From the NCBI RefSeq assembly GCF_008831285.2, contig NC_045148.1, positions 19,587,002-19,651,001 of the forward strand: a stretch of DNA of 64,000 nt. The letters run 5' to 3'. Of this stretch, positions 1 through 10,227 are shown piece by piece; position 1 is the first letter of the stretch; every line of letters begins with the position of its first letter. A model generated the notes under the pieces. It searched no databases. It had not been told where the DNA came from and was given only the letters and a program-made list of their open reading frames with translations. Made by a program: the position numbers and the translations under genes. The stretch comes from Nymphaea colorata (Eukaryota; Streptophyta; Magnoliopsida; Nymphaeales; Nymphaeaceae).

Positions 1-288
1 ATTCAAATATACATGTTTGAAAAAATAATGTCTAAATTCGCAGTGCACATGCAATTATAGACCAATTTTATTATAAAAAAATTGTGAATCCCAAAGCCGA
101 CTAGTGTATTATGGTTTAACAGGGAGATGTAGTTGCTTGAAATTCATGGAGTGTTTATGTTGTGGGTTCATCAAGCCTGTTGATCCAAACTTCATTTAGC
201 AATCTGTCAATTCAATGTAATGGAAAGACCCAAAAATATGTTTGAAATAAAACGATCAAACTCTAAATGTGTAAGCAAAACATGTAAT
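1..288. other. AT-rich non-coding flank
   Basis: No open frame with recognisable features. It lies directly downstream of the LTP-type gene on the minus strand, so its right part probably holds that gene's 3' untranslated region. Nothing else is seen. Confidence 0.4.
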
Positions 289-1384
289 TTAGGGCCTCCT
301 CTTCTTCCAACCTTGATGTTTTAGGGCCTCCTCTTCTTCCTTCCACGGAAATCCGCCTGGCTTCAACTTCTTTCTCCGAAAGGAACAAAACCCTCTCTTC
401 CAGCAGTATAAGCCGCAAATCACACAAGTAGCAAGAATCACAATCAAGGAAGAGATGACTATTCGTTTAAACACAAGCTTTCCGTTTGCACTTTTCCCCT
501 GCTCTGCAAATATAATTTTTTTTCATGAGAGACAGAGAGAGAGAGAGAGACCAATATAATAGTGTTGGATGCGCCGTTTGGTGGAATAGAGGATGCACCA
601 TTTAACGGAGTAGGGCTTGAATTTGATGGGGGTGCTGAAGTTGCAGCCGCCAAGGTGGATGATGCAGGAGAAGGGGGAGACAATGCTGTGGACGGCCTAG
701 GGGAGGAAGGTGGGGATACGCTGCCTGAAAGAAGAACATGACGACCATTGGTTTCAGGGAGAGAAATTAAATTCAGCATTGCAAGATCCCACGAAAAACT
801 GGAACAAGAACTGGACAGCAGAGAGTAATTTTTTTTTTTTAAAACAAAAAAAAAGAAAGTAGAGCCTAGTAACAAGATGCCAGTGGCGCTGAGTAGCTGT
901 TTCATGACTTCGGACTGCGCGACTCCCTAAAACTGCCTCGAGAAGCAGCTTCTTTCTTCATCTTCTGCAGGAAAGTCACCGTAACCGAGAAAAATAAAAT
1001 CGAAGAAAGTAAGGAAAAGAACAGGGCTGTCGACAGGATACTGGTTTTACAAAGGGAGACGTCAGCGGGGACTTTGCAGATGCCCGGGATCTCCCAAAGC
1101 CGGGTCAGGTTGAGGCCGTAGGAACTGACGGTGGAGGGCGAGTTGTAGAGGACGCACAAGCACTTCATCTGGTTCCTCACGACCTCGCTCACGCCCTTGC
1201 AGCAATCGGTCGACGGCTTCCTTGTGGGGTCCTGAAGGGCCTCAAGGCAGCCCTGCAGATTGGGGACCAGCATCGTAATACAGTCCTGCACCTGCTGTTC
1301 ATCACTGACTCCTCCACTGGCTGCAGCCATCGCCACCACCGCCACCACCATCAAAACGACCGTCGCTTTCCACTCTGAACTCAT
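289..1384 (-). CDS. Lipid-transfer-protein-domain (8-Cys) protein with C-terminal membrane segment, three exons
   Basis: The inferred product is a 238-residue secreted or membrane-attached protein of the plant nsLTP / LTPG-like family, which binds lipids outside the cell. The model is exon 1 at 1384-1051, exon 2 at 724-552 and exon 3 at 498-289. Exon 1 gives a signal peptide (about residues 1-23) and the eight-cysteine domain in the order C..C..CC..CxC..C..C. The eighth cysteine is completed only by joining exon 1 (phase 1, donor GT at 1050) to exon 2 (acceptor AG at 725, preceded by a pyrimidine tract). Exon 2 is rich in Ser, Pro and Ala, as in LTPG linkers. Intron 2 contains a GA microsatellite, and its donor (TTG|GTCTCT) is weak, so this junction is tentative. 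Exon 3 encodes about 18 hydrophobic residues and then a basic, Lys/Arg-rich tail ending near 289. GPI-anchored LTPGs normally end at the hydrophobic stretch, so this tail is odd. Without splicing, exon 1 reads to a stop at 902. Confidence 0.7.
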
Positions 1385-3429
1385 TTCTTCCTACCCTTCA
1401 GGCTCCCCGCTTACCTGAGATCTCCTCTTTCCGCTTCCTCTCTCCCTGCTAACTCACCTCCTCAGGAAACAAAAGGATCCGCCGTTCCAGAATTAATCAT
1501 CCCCAGTTAACAGTACGAACTACGAAGTTAGAGCTAAAAGTTGCAAATTCAAGCTCGATTAATGCAATGGAATTGCATCAGCAAATAGGAGGCGGACTTA
1601 ATTAATTCGCTACGGCAATTGGCAAACCACGCTACTCCATTGCCAGTCGACAAAAGGCAGGAGATCAATAAGAATATTGAGGACCTATAATTGCTTATCA
1701 ATAACTGGAGGTTCAAGGAAGAAGGTAGATGGAAATCATGATCATGGACCAACAACATCCACGATGCTCGCTCTCTGTCATCACCTGCATGAACCTACAG
1801 ATCTGCTTCCTCTGATTTGGTATAGATGATATTGCACGATTGATTTTTAGGACATTGCTTCATCTTTTATTCTTTTTACCCGGAGCTAAAGCTCAAAGCA
1901 GAAGCCATCCCGTGAATAATCAAGTCAACAATATAATAATTACGGTAATAGAAATAATAGAAGAATGACTGCAGACACAAACAAGCTAAGCAGGGAATCT
2001 TAAATTAACTCTCCAAATTTGCCAGCTTTAAGCCAACTTCCATAACAAGTTGTACAAATTACACATCAGCTAAAGAAGAGTTGAGCAGATTCAAATTTAT
2101 TGAATCAATATCCTGCACGTGTTTTTGGATCTCTGAAATGCATTGGAACAAGAAATGATTTTATTTAAGCGTTTCAAGCCTCGTTCCAGATCGATTGGTT
2201 GCATCCCCATGTCAAGTTCCTGTGGTGCATTTTAACCTAAAAAGGACTAACTTAAAACGACATAATGAACGAGCAGAGCCCTGTATATCTTAACGATATA
2301 TTTTAATAACTCCTTGGATATTAAGGATGAGAACATTTTAAATTATATTGGGCAGTCTCCGTCGTGGGAGACAAGGTAGGAGTAAAATTTTTCCTATCTA
2401 TGTAGTCCCCAGCAAATATCGTACTTGGACTCTCTCACCATCTTTTAGTAGAAAAAATGGAAGGCGTGACAAGCAAGGTGACAGACTGGCAGTGGAATGA
2501 CCTAAATTGAATATAATCAAATCAAGAACTCTTTCCTATACATTATTGCCTGAAACTTGAAATAATTTGCATTTGTGTTCATTGAAACACAAGTGGGTTA
2601 CTTATTAAATGTTCATTTCAGTTAAATAAAAATTTAACGGATGGACAGGTGAAAGTTTTTCAAACCTGCCTAAGCAAATTTTACTGTGCAACTAAGAATT
2701 AGTTTTAATAATGGTATTCACTTTCATATGTGTTTAGGACACTCACCCATCGGAGTGTGCAGTCAAGATCTGAAAAAAAAAAAACGGAAAATTAAATTGG
2801 GTGATCAGCGGAGACTTATGATGAAGATTGTATATATCCCGTGGAAGACAAAGAAATAAGGTTGTGCTACCAACTCAATTGTAATTAACTTGTCACCTTT
2901 GTTCAAATTGGCTAATTAGTTTGGTAGAGTATCTAGTTGAGGTTTAAGCAAGTCGATTAATTTATTCCGCTGCCACCGAAATCGATTAATTTATTCTGCT
3001 ATCCTACACAAATATTGATTAATTAAGCTGTTTCTGTCTACAGCCACAAGCACGTGACAATTCAGAATCTGAAAAATTTAATGTAAAGCCTCGGCAAGTC
3101 TTTCATTGTTTGCTTTTCATATATCATTTGCTTCCTAGGAAACACTTCTACCAGTTGTAGACGCTGATGTCCTTTAACACTATTTATGGAATATATTATT
3201 GCAGCATGACGCCCTTTCGGTTTGTCTGTCAACTCAATGAGCCATTGAATATGCGATTGATATATTTGACATACTGGCTAGACCTATCATGTCAATTGCA
3301 CGTGTCTTTTCAGTCATCCAGTTGCTCCAATTTGCCAACTTATCAATTGCTAATGTTATTTATACTGATCCCATCTTGTATCCATAAAATTACTAAAGCA
3401 TTGTTTCATTTCATTTATAGCCATCAAGT
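1385..3429. other. Intergenic stretch upstream of the LTP-type gene
   Basis: AT-rich with scattered short frames of no recognisable content. The right-adjacent few hundred bases from 1385 must include the minus-strand promoter and 5' untranslated region of the LTP-domain gene. I could not pin a TATA box or start site. No mobile element ends were found. Confidence 0.4.
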
Positions 3430-3760
3430 AAGTGGGCTGAACCTATGCCTGGACATGAGCCGAGTGGAGCTTGAACTGGGCCAGCACGAGCTTGGCACGA
3501 GTCTTAAAACCTTGAACTAGAACTCAATTCGGTAAACTCTTCCTTGTAAGTTGACTTGGGCCTGACTTGTCGAGTTTGTTTGAAGTTCACTTGAACAATT
3601 AAGCTTCAAAAAAAGCTTGTTAACTTAATCGAACCTAGTGATACTCGAGTCAAGCCAAGGTTAAATGAATCGAGTTCAGCAAATTTGAACTTTAATTAAT
3701 TAGCAAAACAGCCAGTTCAAACTTGGCCTGTTAGCTATTGACACCTAGCTGGACACCAGG
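3430..3760. repeat. Possible degenerate GAGC/CTCGAG-rich repeat
   Basis: The stretch is enriched in short words such as GAGCCGAG, GAGCTTG, TTGACTTGG and AACTCGA on both strands, unlike the surrounding AT-rich DNA. This resembles degenerate plant MITE-like sequence, but no convincing terminal repeats or target duplication were found. Confidence 0.25.
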
Positions 3761-3850
3761 TTGTGCTGCCATGTTCTCTTGCTTTAGTGGACCTGGAGCT
3801 CGAGTACAGGTCTTGGATCTGTAAAATTCCAACAGAGTACTGCAGGAAAC

Positions 3851-4201
3851 TAGGGGTGGGCATCCGGGGCCGGGCTGGGGCGCGGCCTGGTAAAGGCCGG
3901 CCCGTTGGGCCGGGCAGCCCGGTCCAGGCCTGGCCCGATAGCCCGGGTCTCGGCCCAGGCCCGGCCCGGCCCGGCCCGCTGAAAAATAAAAAACATTTTT
4001 AACAATAAAATAATATTTTAAAATATAAAATATATTTATTAATAATAAATATATATTATTAAAACAAAAAAAATTAAAAAATATATATATATTTTAAACT
4101 TAAACGGGCCGAACCGGACCGGGCCGGCCTATCGGGCCCGGGCCGGACCGGCCCGACGCCCACCCCGGCCCGGCGGCGTCCCGGCCCGACGCCCACCCCT
4201 A
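3851..4201. mobile_element. hAT-like MITE with GGCCCGG-rich arms and 8-bp target duplication
   Basis: A 351-bp element with terminal inverted repeats TAGGGGTGGGC at the left and its complement GCCCACCCCTA at the right. GC-rich GGCCCGG arms flank an AT-rich centre. The 8-bp flanks are CAGGAAAC (3843-3850) and CAAGAAAC (4202-4209), matching at seven of eight positions. An 8-bp duplication and a TAGGGGTG-type end fit the hAT superfamily. There is no transposase frame, so it is non-autonomous. The 63-codon-plus GC-rich open frame overlapping its left end is not a gene. Confidence 0.8.
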
Positions 4202-4277
4202 CAAGAAACATTGAAAGTTGTACTTGGAATTTGGAAAGTCTCGTACGTATCAAGCTGGGTTTAAGAACCGCGATAAG

Positions 4278-4323
<46 letters not shown>

Positions 4324-4326
4324 TAT
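4278..4326. repeat. (TA)n microsatellite
   Basis: About 49 bp of alternating T and A, interrupted once by GTATA. It marks the exact left boundary of W repeat copy a. Confidence 0.9.
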
Positions 4327-5357
4327 GTCTTGCAAACCTGAATCTGCTGATACTGGGGCAGTGACAGTGACCGAGTAGCTGCCTTGGTCTTAAATTTTTA
4401 TCATCATACAGTGTCGTTGAGTGCATGTATTCAACACAGGAAATCTTGGTTCAATGCTAGTTACATGTTCCATCATATTACTCTCTTCAGACGAGTTTTG
4501 TTGGGGGTAGTTTTTCAGACAAGTTTTGTTGGGGGTAGTTTGACAGCAGAAATATTGGGTAATTATTCTATGAATCTGTCCATAATATTCTTAAATCATT
4601 TGTAAAAGTATTCCATAAATCTGCTCTAATATTTTAGACAGATTTACCAAACAGCCACACGATGTTGCTTATTCCAAACAGCCCTTTAAAGTATACCTGA
4701 GGAATCGAACGAAAACCAAAAAATCATCTAACAGAACATGAAAAAATAATCTAATTTAATCTGCGGAGCAACTGAACAGTGTATATAAGAGTAGATGAGA
4801 ATTCTGCAGTTAGTTTGTAGGATAACATGGAAATTTTCATTGTATGGCCTACATTTGAAATATAATTGCAGAAAAGGAACACCTGTCATGCATTCCCTAC
4901 AAATGACCACACTTTTCCCAAACTTGTCAAACAAGGGCTTGGGATGAATTTTGTGTGAATTAAAAAGCAAAAATTGCCAGCTAAAACAATAAGAAAGTAA
5001 TCTAGTACTGACAGGGGGTAATATTGAAACATAATTGTTCCCAATTTTTTCTATTTTCCAAATCTTTAATCTTCTATATATCCTAAAACTGACGCGGATT
5101 CACTTCAGATATTACACAGTTTTCATAAATATTCAAACATTACGGAAACGGCATGAAAGTAAGTTCAGATACCATAGTGAGTGTTGAGACAGCCTTCTAC
5201 TTAGACACACTGTTTCTCTTGCCACCTGCCTAGATATTAACCGATCGTGGTCATGAAGCTACTCCAAATCAAAACTTGGAAAATATTTTCATTAAAAAAA
5301 ATGAGCATTCGATTTCAAAAATCTTTTGTCATCTGTTCTTAAAAGATAGGCCAATAG
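4327..5357. repeat. Segmental repeat block W, copy a
   Basis: About 1 kb that recurs at 5934-6909 (copy b) and, in part, at 47815-48455 (copy c). Shared landmarks are AATCTGCTGATACTGGGGCA near the left end, the ACCGAGTAGCTGCCTTGGTC stretch, and AAAGATAGGCCAATAGA at the right end of copies a and b. No gene is recognised. A minus-strand frame of 77-80 codons is shared with copy b, but it is broken in copy c. Confidence 0.85.
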
Positions 5358-5584
5358 ACATCGTGTATGTCACGGAAACGAACTAGGGCTTGTGCAGTTC
5401 TATGAATTAGGTATTTTGGTTTCTAATTATACTTTATCCTAAATTTAATTTCAAAAATAAAAAATAAGAAATACGTTCATAATATGGGAGGACACGTATT
5501 AGCCAATACATCCTGTCCATTAAAAAATTTATGTCGTAATGACTAGTTTGTTATGGTTCATTATCACTCTTTTAGCTACAAGAT

Positions 5585-5812
5585 GATGCTAGGAGTTGGG
5601 TACGTTTTGGAATCTTGATGTCGTCCACTTTAACTTACATGATATTGCCATCGGATAGTTGGATTTCAAATTGTTTATTTTATTTGCTATAACCTTTTTC
5701 TTTAATTTCCTTGTTGACCTAACTAGCTAGGCATTTCATTAGCTATTGACATTTTGATAGTTTTAGCTAACCTAATATTTCTGATGTCGGCGAAACCTTG
5801 TCGCAGATTTTT
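5585..5812. repeat. Segmental repeat block V, copy 1 (uninterrupted site)
   Basis: Begins GATGCTAGGAGTTGGGTACG and is nearly identical to 32890-33138. In copy 2 the leading GATGCTAG is the right-hand target duplication of the large hAT-like insertion. Copy 1 carries GATGCTAG once, preceded by CTACAAGAT, very close to the CTACAAGAA that precedes the left duplication at 20589. Copy 1 therefore represents the pre-insertion site. Confidence 0.8.
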
Positions 5813-5862
5813 GATAAACAACATCGCTTTTTAAAATTGTATGTTAATTAAATATGCACAGG

Positions 5863-5864
<2 letters not shown>

Positions 5865-5933
<69 letters not shown>
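5865..5933. repeat. (AT)n microsatellite
   Basis: About 69 bp of uninterrupted AT dinucleotides, lying directly left of W repeat copy b. Confidence 0.95.
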
Positions 5934-5935
<2 letters not shown>

Positions 5936-6909
5936 CCTCGAATCTGCTGATACTGGGGCATAGATAGTGACCGAGTAGCTGCCTTGGTCTAAAATTTTTG
6001 TCGTCCTACCGTGTCATTGAGTGCATGTGTTCAACACAGAAATCTTGGTCCAATGCCACTGATATTTGCATCATATTACTCTCTTCAGACCAGTTTTTTA
6101 GTGGTAATTATTCTATGAATCTATCCCTAATATTGAGTTGATTCATGAACCACTTGAAAAGGTGTTTCATAAATCTGTTTCAATATTTGAAGCAGATTTG
6201 CAGAGCAGTTACACAATGTTCCTTATCTCAATCAGCCACTTAAAGTATGACACCTGAGGAATCGAACAAAAACCTAGAAAACAATTAAAAGAACATGAAA
6301 AAACAATCTAACTTAATCTGCCGACCAACTGAATGGTGCATATAAGAGTAGATGAGAATTCTGCAGTTAGTTTGTTGGATAACATGGTAATTTCCATTGT
6401 AGGGCCTAGATTTGAAACACAGTTGCAGAAAATGAGCACCTGTCATGATTTTCCTACAAATGACCATACTTTTCCGGAACTTTTCAAATAAGGGCTTTTG
6501 TGTGAACTGAAAAAGCAAAAAATGCCAGCTAAAACAATTAGAAAGTAATCAGGTACTGACAGAGGGTAATATTGAAACGTAACTGTTCCCAATCTTTTCT
6601 ATTTTCCAAATCCTTAATCTTTTATATATCTCAAAACTGACGAGGATTCACTTCAGATATTACACAGTTTTCATAAATCTTCAAACATTACGGAAACAAC
6701 ATCAAAGTAAGTTCGGATACCATAGTCAGTGTTGAGATTACCTTCAACTTGGACACAGTGTCTATCTTGCCACCTGCTTAGACATTAACCGGTCGTGGTC
6801 ATGAAGCTATTCCAAATCATAACTTGGAAAATATTTTCATTAAGAAAAAGCAATGAGCATTCGATTTCAAAAATCCTTGTAGTCTGTTCTTAAAAGATAG
6901 GCCAATAGA
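5934..6909. repeat. Segmental repeat block W, copy b
   Basis: Same landmarks and order as copy a. The distance between corresponding points of copies a and b is about 1.6 kb, so they form a local tandem duplication with block V copy 1 in between. No gene is recognised. Confidence 0.85.
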
Positions 6910-7439
6910 TAGATAGAAAGAGGGAGGAGGATCCGTATTAGAAGATACCTTTGATGTCGGGATGTCCTTTTAAGCCAATCAGAAAAAGATTTTGAAACAT
7001 TGCAAGGTTATGCTACAACAGAAAGATCAACAGTTGAGCGGCTACATGTATTTCCTTTGGTAATCTGGTTGTGCTTGTTCAATTTGTGGCATTATCTTTC
7101 CAACAACATGAAAATCTAAGGGGAAAAACTCTTTGATCACATGCGCTAATTACCTTTTGCAATTGATAGAGTGAAACAGTCCAAACCCGTATACGTAGAC
7201 ATCTTTGGTCGCTACACAGCTGCCCTAGAAACAGCGATAGCACAATCAACTAGATATGCTTAAAGAGGGAAGGTCGAGCAAGTCCCAATTACCAGGATAC
7301 CCTGTTTCAAAGGTAGAAGCTCAAACTTCAATGCATTTGAACTTTGATCCAGATGAAGGTCTATGACGAAGAGGGCAGATCGACATTAATGCGCTATTGG
7401 TGACAGATAATTCTGATTAGATTATGCCAGTTCATACAA

Positions 7440-9560
7440 ATTTTCGTTGATCGAATCAATGGAGGTGAATCACATTCAGTTCATTTGTTTATTGCCTACA
7501 TGTTTCTTGACTTTTCCGTTCATATTGTCGATATCACCCATGGCTTTGTCACTACTGTATGTAATCGATAAAAGGAAATGGTTGCTTCAATATTCCCAAA
7601 TTGGAGGAAGCCGTCATTATTTTCTCACAAGATAATTAAAATATCCCGGCGTCTACATGTTTCCGGATGGCAAAAAACCCATAGGGGGATATTAGCGACG
7701 ATTTACTGTAAACCGATTATGTGTGCTAGTTCTAACAACAATTTATGGTCTTCTCTGCAACACTTTTAAATTTGGCCATCCGGCAGATTTCAATTCAATT
7801 TTCAACTCTCAGTAGAGAAGCTCTTTAGTTCTGTCGGTGGCCCAATCAAAATTGTTATTTTGATTTTTATAGCATGCAATTGAGTAAGAGTTCAAGGATC
7901 TTGCTATCTATTTCATCAATATTTTTAAACATTTAAAGGTACCTAAATAATTAATTAGGCGCACACGCCTTTACCACATCGTGATCGGCATTTGGCGATA
8001 GACATGCCCCGACATTCAATCAACGGAGCCTCCTTTCTGTTGAAGCATCATTTTACTGTTCATCTTCCATCGATCGGAAACCCGGAGAACGATAATGCAA
8101 CATTAATGCATATTGGTCAATATGCATGTTGGCTCATTCTGATCTTTAAAATATTTACGAAATTAATAAATTTTAATTGATATAATATTGGTGTATTTGA
8201 GCCCTTGGGGGACACTATATATATTGACTTATTCTTCTTAAATGTTGTGTACACCCTTATGCCTGTGCAGCTGACGTGGGTACTAAAAGAAGGGGATGTT
8301 TTTGTAATTAACAAAAAACGTCCTTTGTAGCAAAAGTTCATTTATTTTTTTGTCATTAACCATATTGGCACATAAATTTTTTTGCACCTGAGAGATATAC
8401 ATATAACCAGCTTTGATTCCTAAAACACTTTCAAAGTCGTACCCATTTCCTCGAAAATGCCTCTCCGCTCAGCCGGGCGGCATCATCACACATATTGAGA
8501 AACGCGATTACATGTACAGTGACAAAAGATCATGGGCACACATAGTAACAAAAGTGTTTATGTATGTGAAAAATAGTTTATTTTGTGATCAGGGCTTTCA
8601 TCCAGAACCTAGAGAACTACCAACTAGTCATTCTTACTTTAGCCGTTTCTGGATGCATTTTGTGTAGACAAGAATCTCCAGTCGAACTTTCAAAAAAAGG
8701 ATCATTTCTTGAGAAAATCAAAATGTCAATTTTGATTGGGCCACCGACAGAACCAAAGAGCTTTATCATGCCGCCACTACCATAGCATGCAATTGAGTTT
8801 TATTGTTGGCAGAAGAAAAGAAATTAGGGCATGCCGCTGCCATTCATTTATCCAATCAATAAAAGAAATGGTCCAATATAAAGGTGGTAGCCAAGAAATC
8901 TGCTGGTCCAGCGACCTACTTTAATGGCAGAAGCTGAACCTTCAACAAGCCTGTGCTTCGCAGAAGGAATAGAATTCAGTGCATGTCATTGTCACTACTC
9001 TATCCGTAAGTTCAATGATATTGGCCCAATTAATAGCTGGTGTCCAGCAAAGCTACTAGTTTCTATGAACTTTTCAAAATCTGATTGAACTCCGAAATAA
9101 TACGGGTTAAGCATTTAAGACGATTTTTTGTTAAAATTGGTTTGAATTGGCCGTTTTAGATCGGATTTGCTGAACTTGGTTTTAGGTTAGAACAGTGGCT
9201 CATGACTTGGTCGGCTTGTTTAGGTAATCACTAGAAGATATTGATGGTTGGCCATAAGTGCTTTGTTCCCTAACAGGGGGGCACATTGCCCTTACATCTA
9301 ATGAGGGAAGCTGCAGCTTTTGAGGAGGGGTCACACAAGCATCTCTTTCATCCTCACTGACCCAATAGCAAGTGGGAACTTCTTATTTAGTGGCCAGAGT
9401 TTGTAAGGCCTAGAGTATTCTAATGCACTGTAATAAGACATACAGCTGACCAGTACTGGGATGTCCTCCTCGCTTGTGTAGCTCAACGAACAGTGCAAGT
9501 TTTTATGGAATTATTTTGCCTCATCTCCATTCTTCAGTGCTTCATCCTCTACCATAGAAC
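7440..9560. repeat. Segmental block X1, left part
   Basis: Non-coding DNA homologous to 33690-33819 plus 36940-37860, to 37865-38125, and to 49111-50276. Landmarks include the ACCCATGGCTTTGTCACTAC motif, the GATGGCAAAAAACCCATAG motif and the GTTCCCTAACAGGGGGGCAC motif at the X3-like right end. The block is cut at 9560 by Copia element 1 and resumes at 14946. Short frames inside it are not conserved between copies. Confidence 0.8.
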
Positions 9561-10208
9561 TGTTGGGTCGGGTCCAGCCTCAAGTGAACCCGATCCAGCC
9601 CGTCACTTAAGTGACGGGCGGAAGAAAAGGAGGGCACGCGATGTGCCCCCTCTCTCTCTCAATCCCTCTTACGTCTTTCTCTAGGGTTCCGTTTTTGAGA
9701 AAAAGAGGGTTCCGTTTTTTGGGATAAGAGAGGTGTGCTCTCTTTTGTGTTCTCTCTTGGTGGCTGCACAACAAGAGGAGAGAAGGAGAAGAAGAGAGGA
9801 GAGAAGGAGAAGAGGAAGAGAAGGTTGCGAGCTTGGCTTGAGCAAGATTCAATTCCAACGAGGAGGCGAAACGCATCTCCTCCCAATCCACGTTTTGGGC
9901 ATTCAATCGGTGATATTTTTCCCTTGTTTTCTCATATAGCTTTAGTGAGATTATTGTTGGAGGGTTGGCTTTGTGTAGCCCCTCGTGGGACAACTTATAT
10001 CATTGATTATAGTGGATTGAGTTTTGGGTCGTAGTACCCCGTGGTTTTTACCCTCATTATTTAGAGGGGTTTTCCACGTAAAAATCTTCTCGTGCATTTG
10101 TGATTGTTTGGTCGTTGGTTTGTTGCTTCTTGCACGATCGGTTTGGGCTATACTTCGTTGTTGAATCTTTTTTAGTAGATTCGTGTTTATCCGCATTTTA
10201 TCCCAACA
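9561..10208 (+). repeat. 5' LTR of Copia element 1
   Basis: Starts TGTTGGGTCGGG and ends CCCAACA. Near its left end is a perfect 22-bp palindrome (9598-9619) centred on CACTTAAGTG. The middle carries a GAGAGGAGAAGGAG-type purine tract. Open frames on both strands inside the LTR are by-products of this low-complexity sequence. Confidence 0.95.
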
Positions 10209-10211
10209 AAG

Positions 10212-10223
10212 TGGTATCAGAGC
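10212..10223 (+). other. Primer binding site of Copia element 1
   Basis: TGGTATCAGAGC, the complement of the 3' end of initiator-Met tRNA, three bases after the 5' LTR. Confidence 0.9.
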
Positions 10224-10227
10224 CAAC

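Noticed and set aside
4728-4970. Minus-strand frame of 80 codons with a paralog at 6285-6518
   Set aside because: Both lie in the duplicated W block. The third copy (47815-48455) has deletions in the frame, and no domain or signal is visible, so shared ancestry of non-coding DNA explains the similarity.
9607-10034. Open frames on both strands at 9607-10034 and 14324-14697
   Set aside because: Identical frames in the two LTRs of Copia element 1, in low-complexity purine sequence; not separate genes.
10212-10223. TGGTATCAGAGC as part of a tRNA gene
   Set aside because: Only the 12-base primer complement is present, next to LTR ends in all three retrotransposons; no cloverleaf. No tRNA, rRNA or CRISPR array was seen anywhere in the window.
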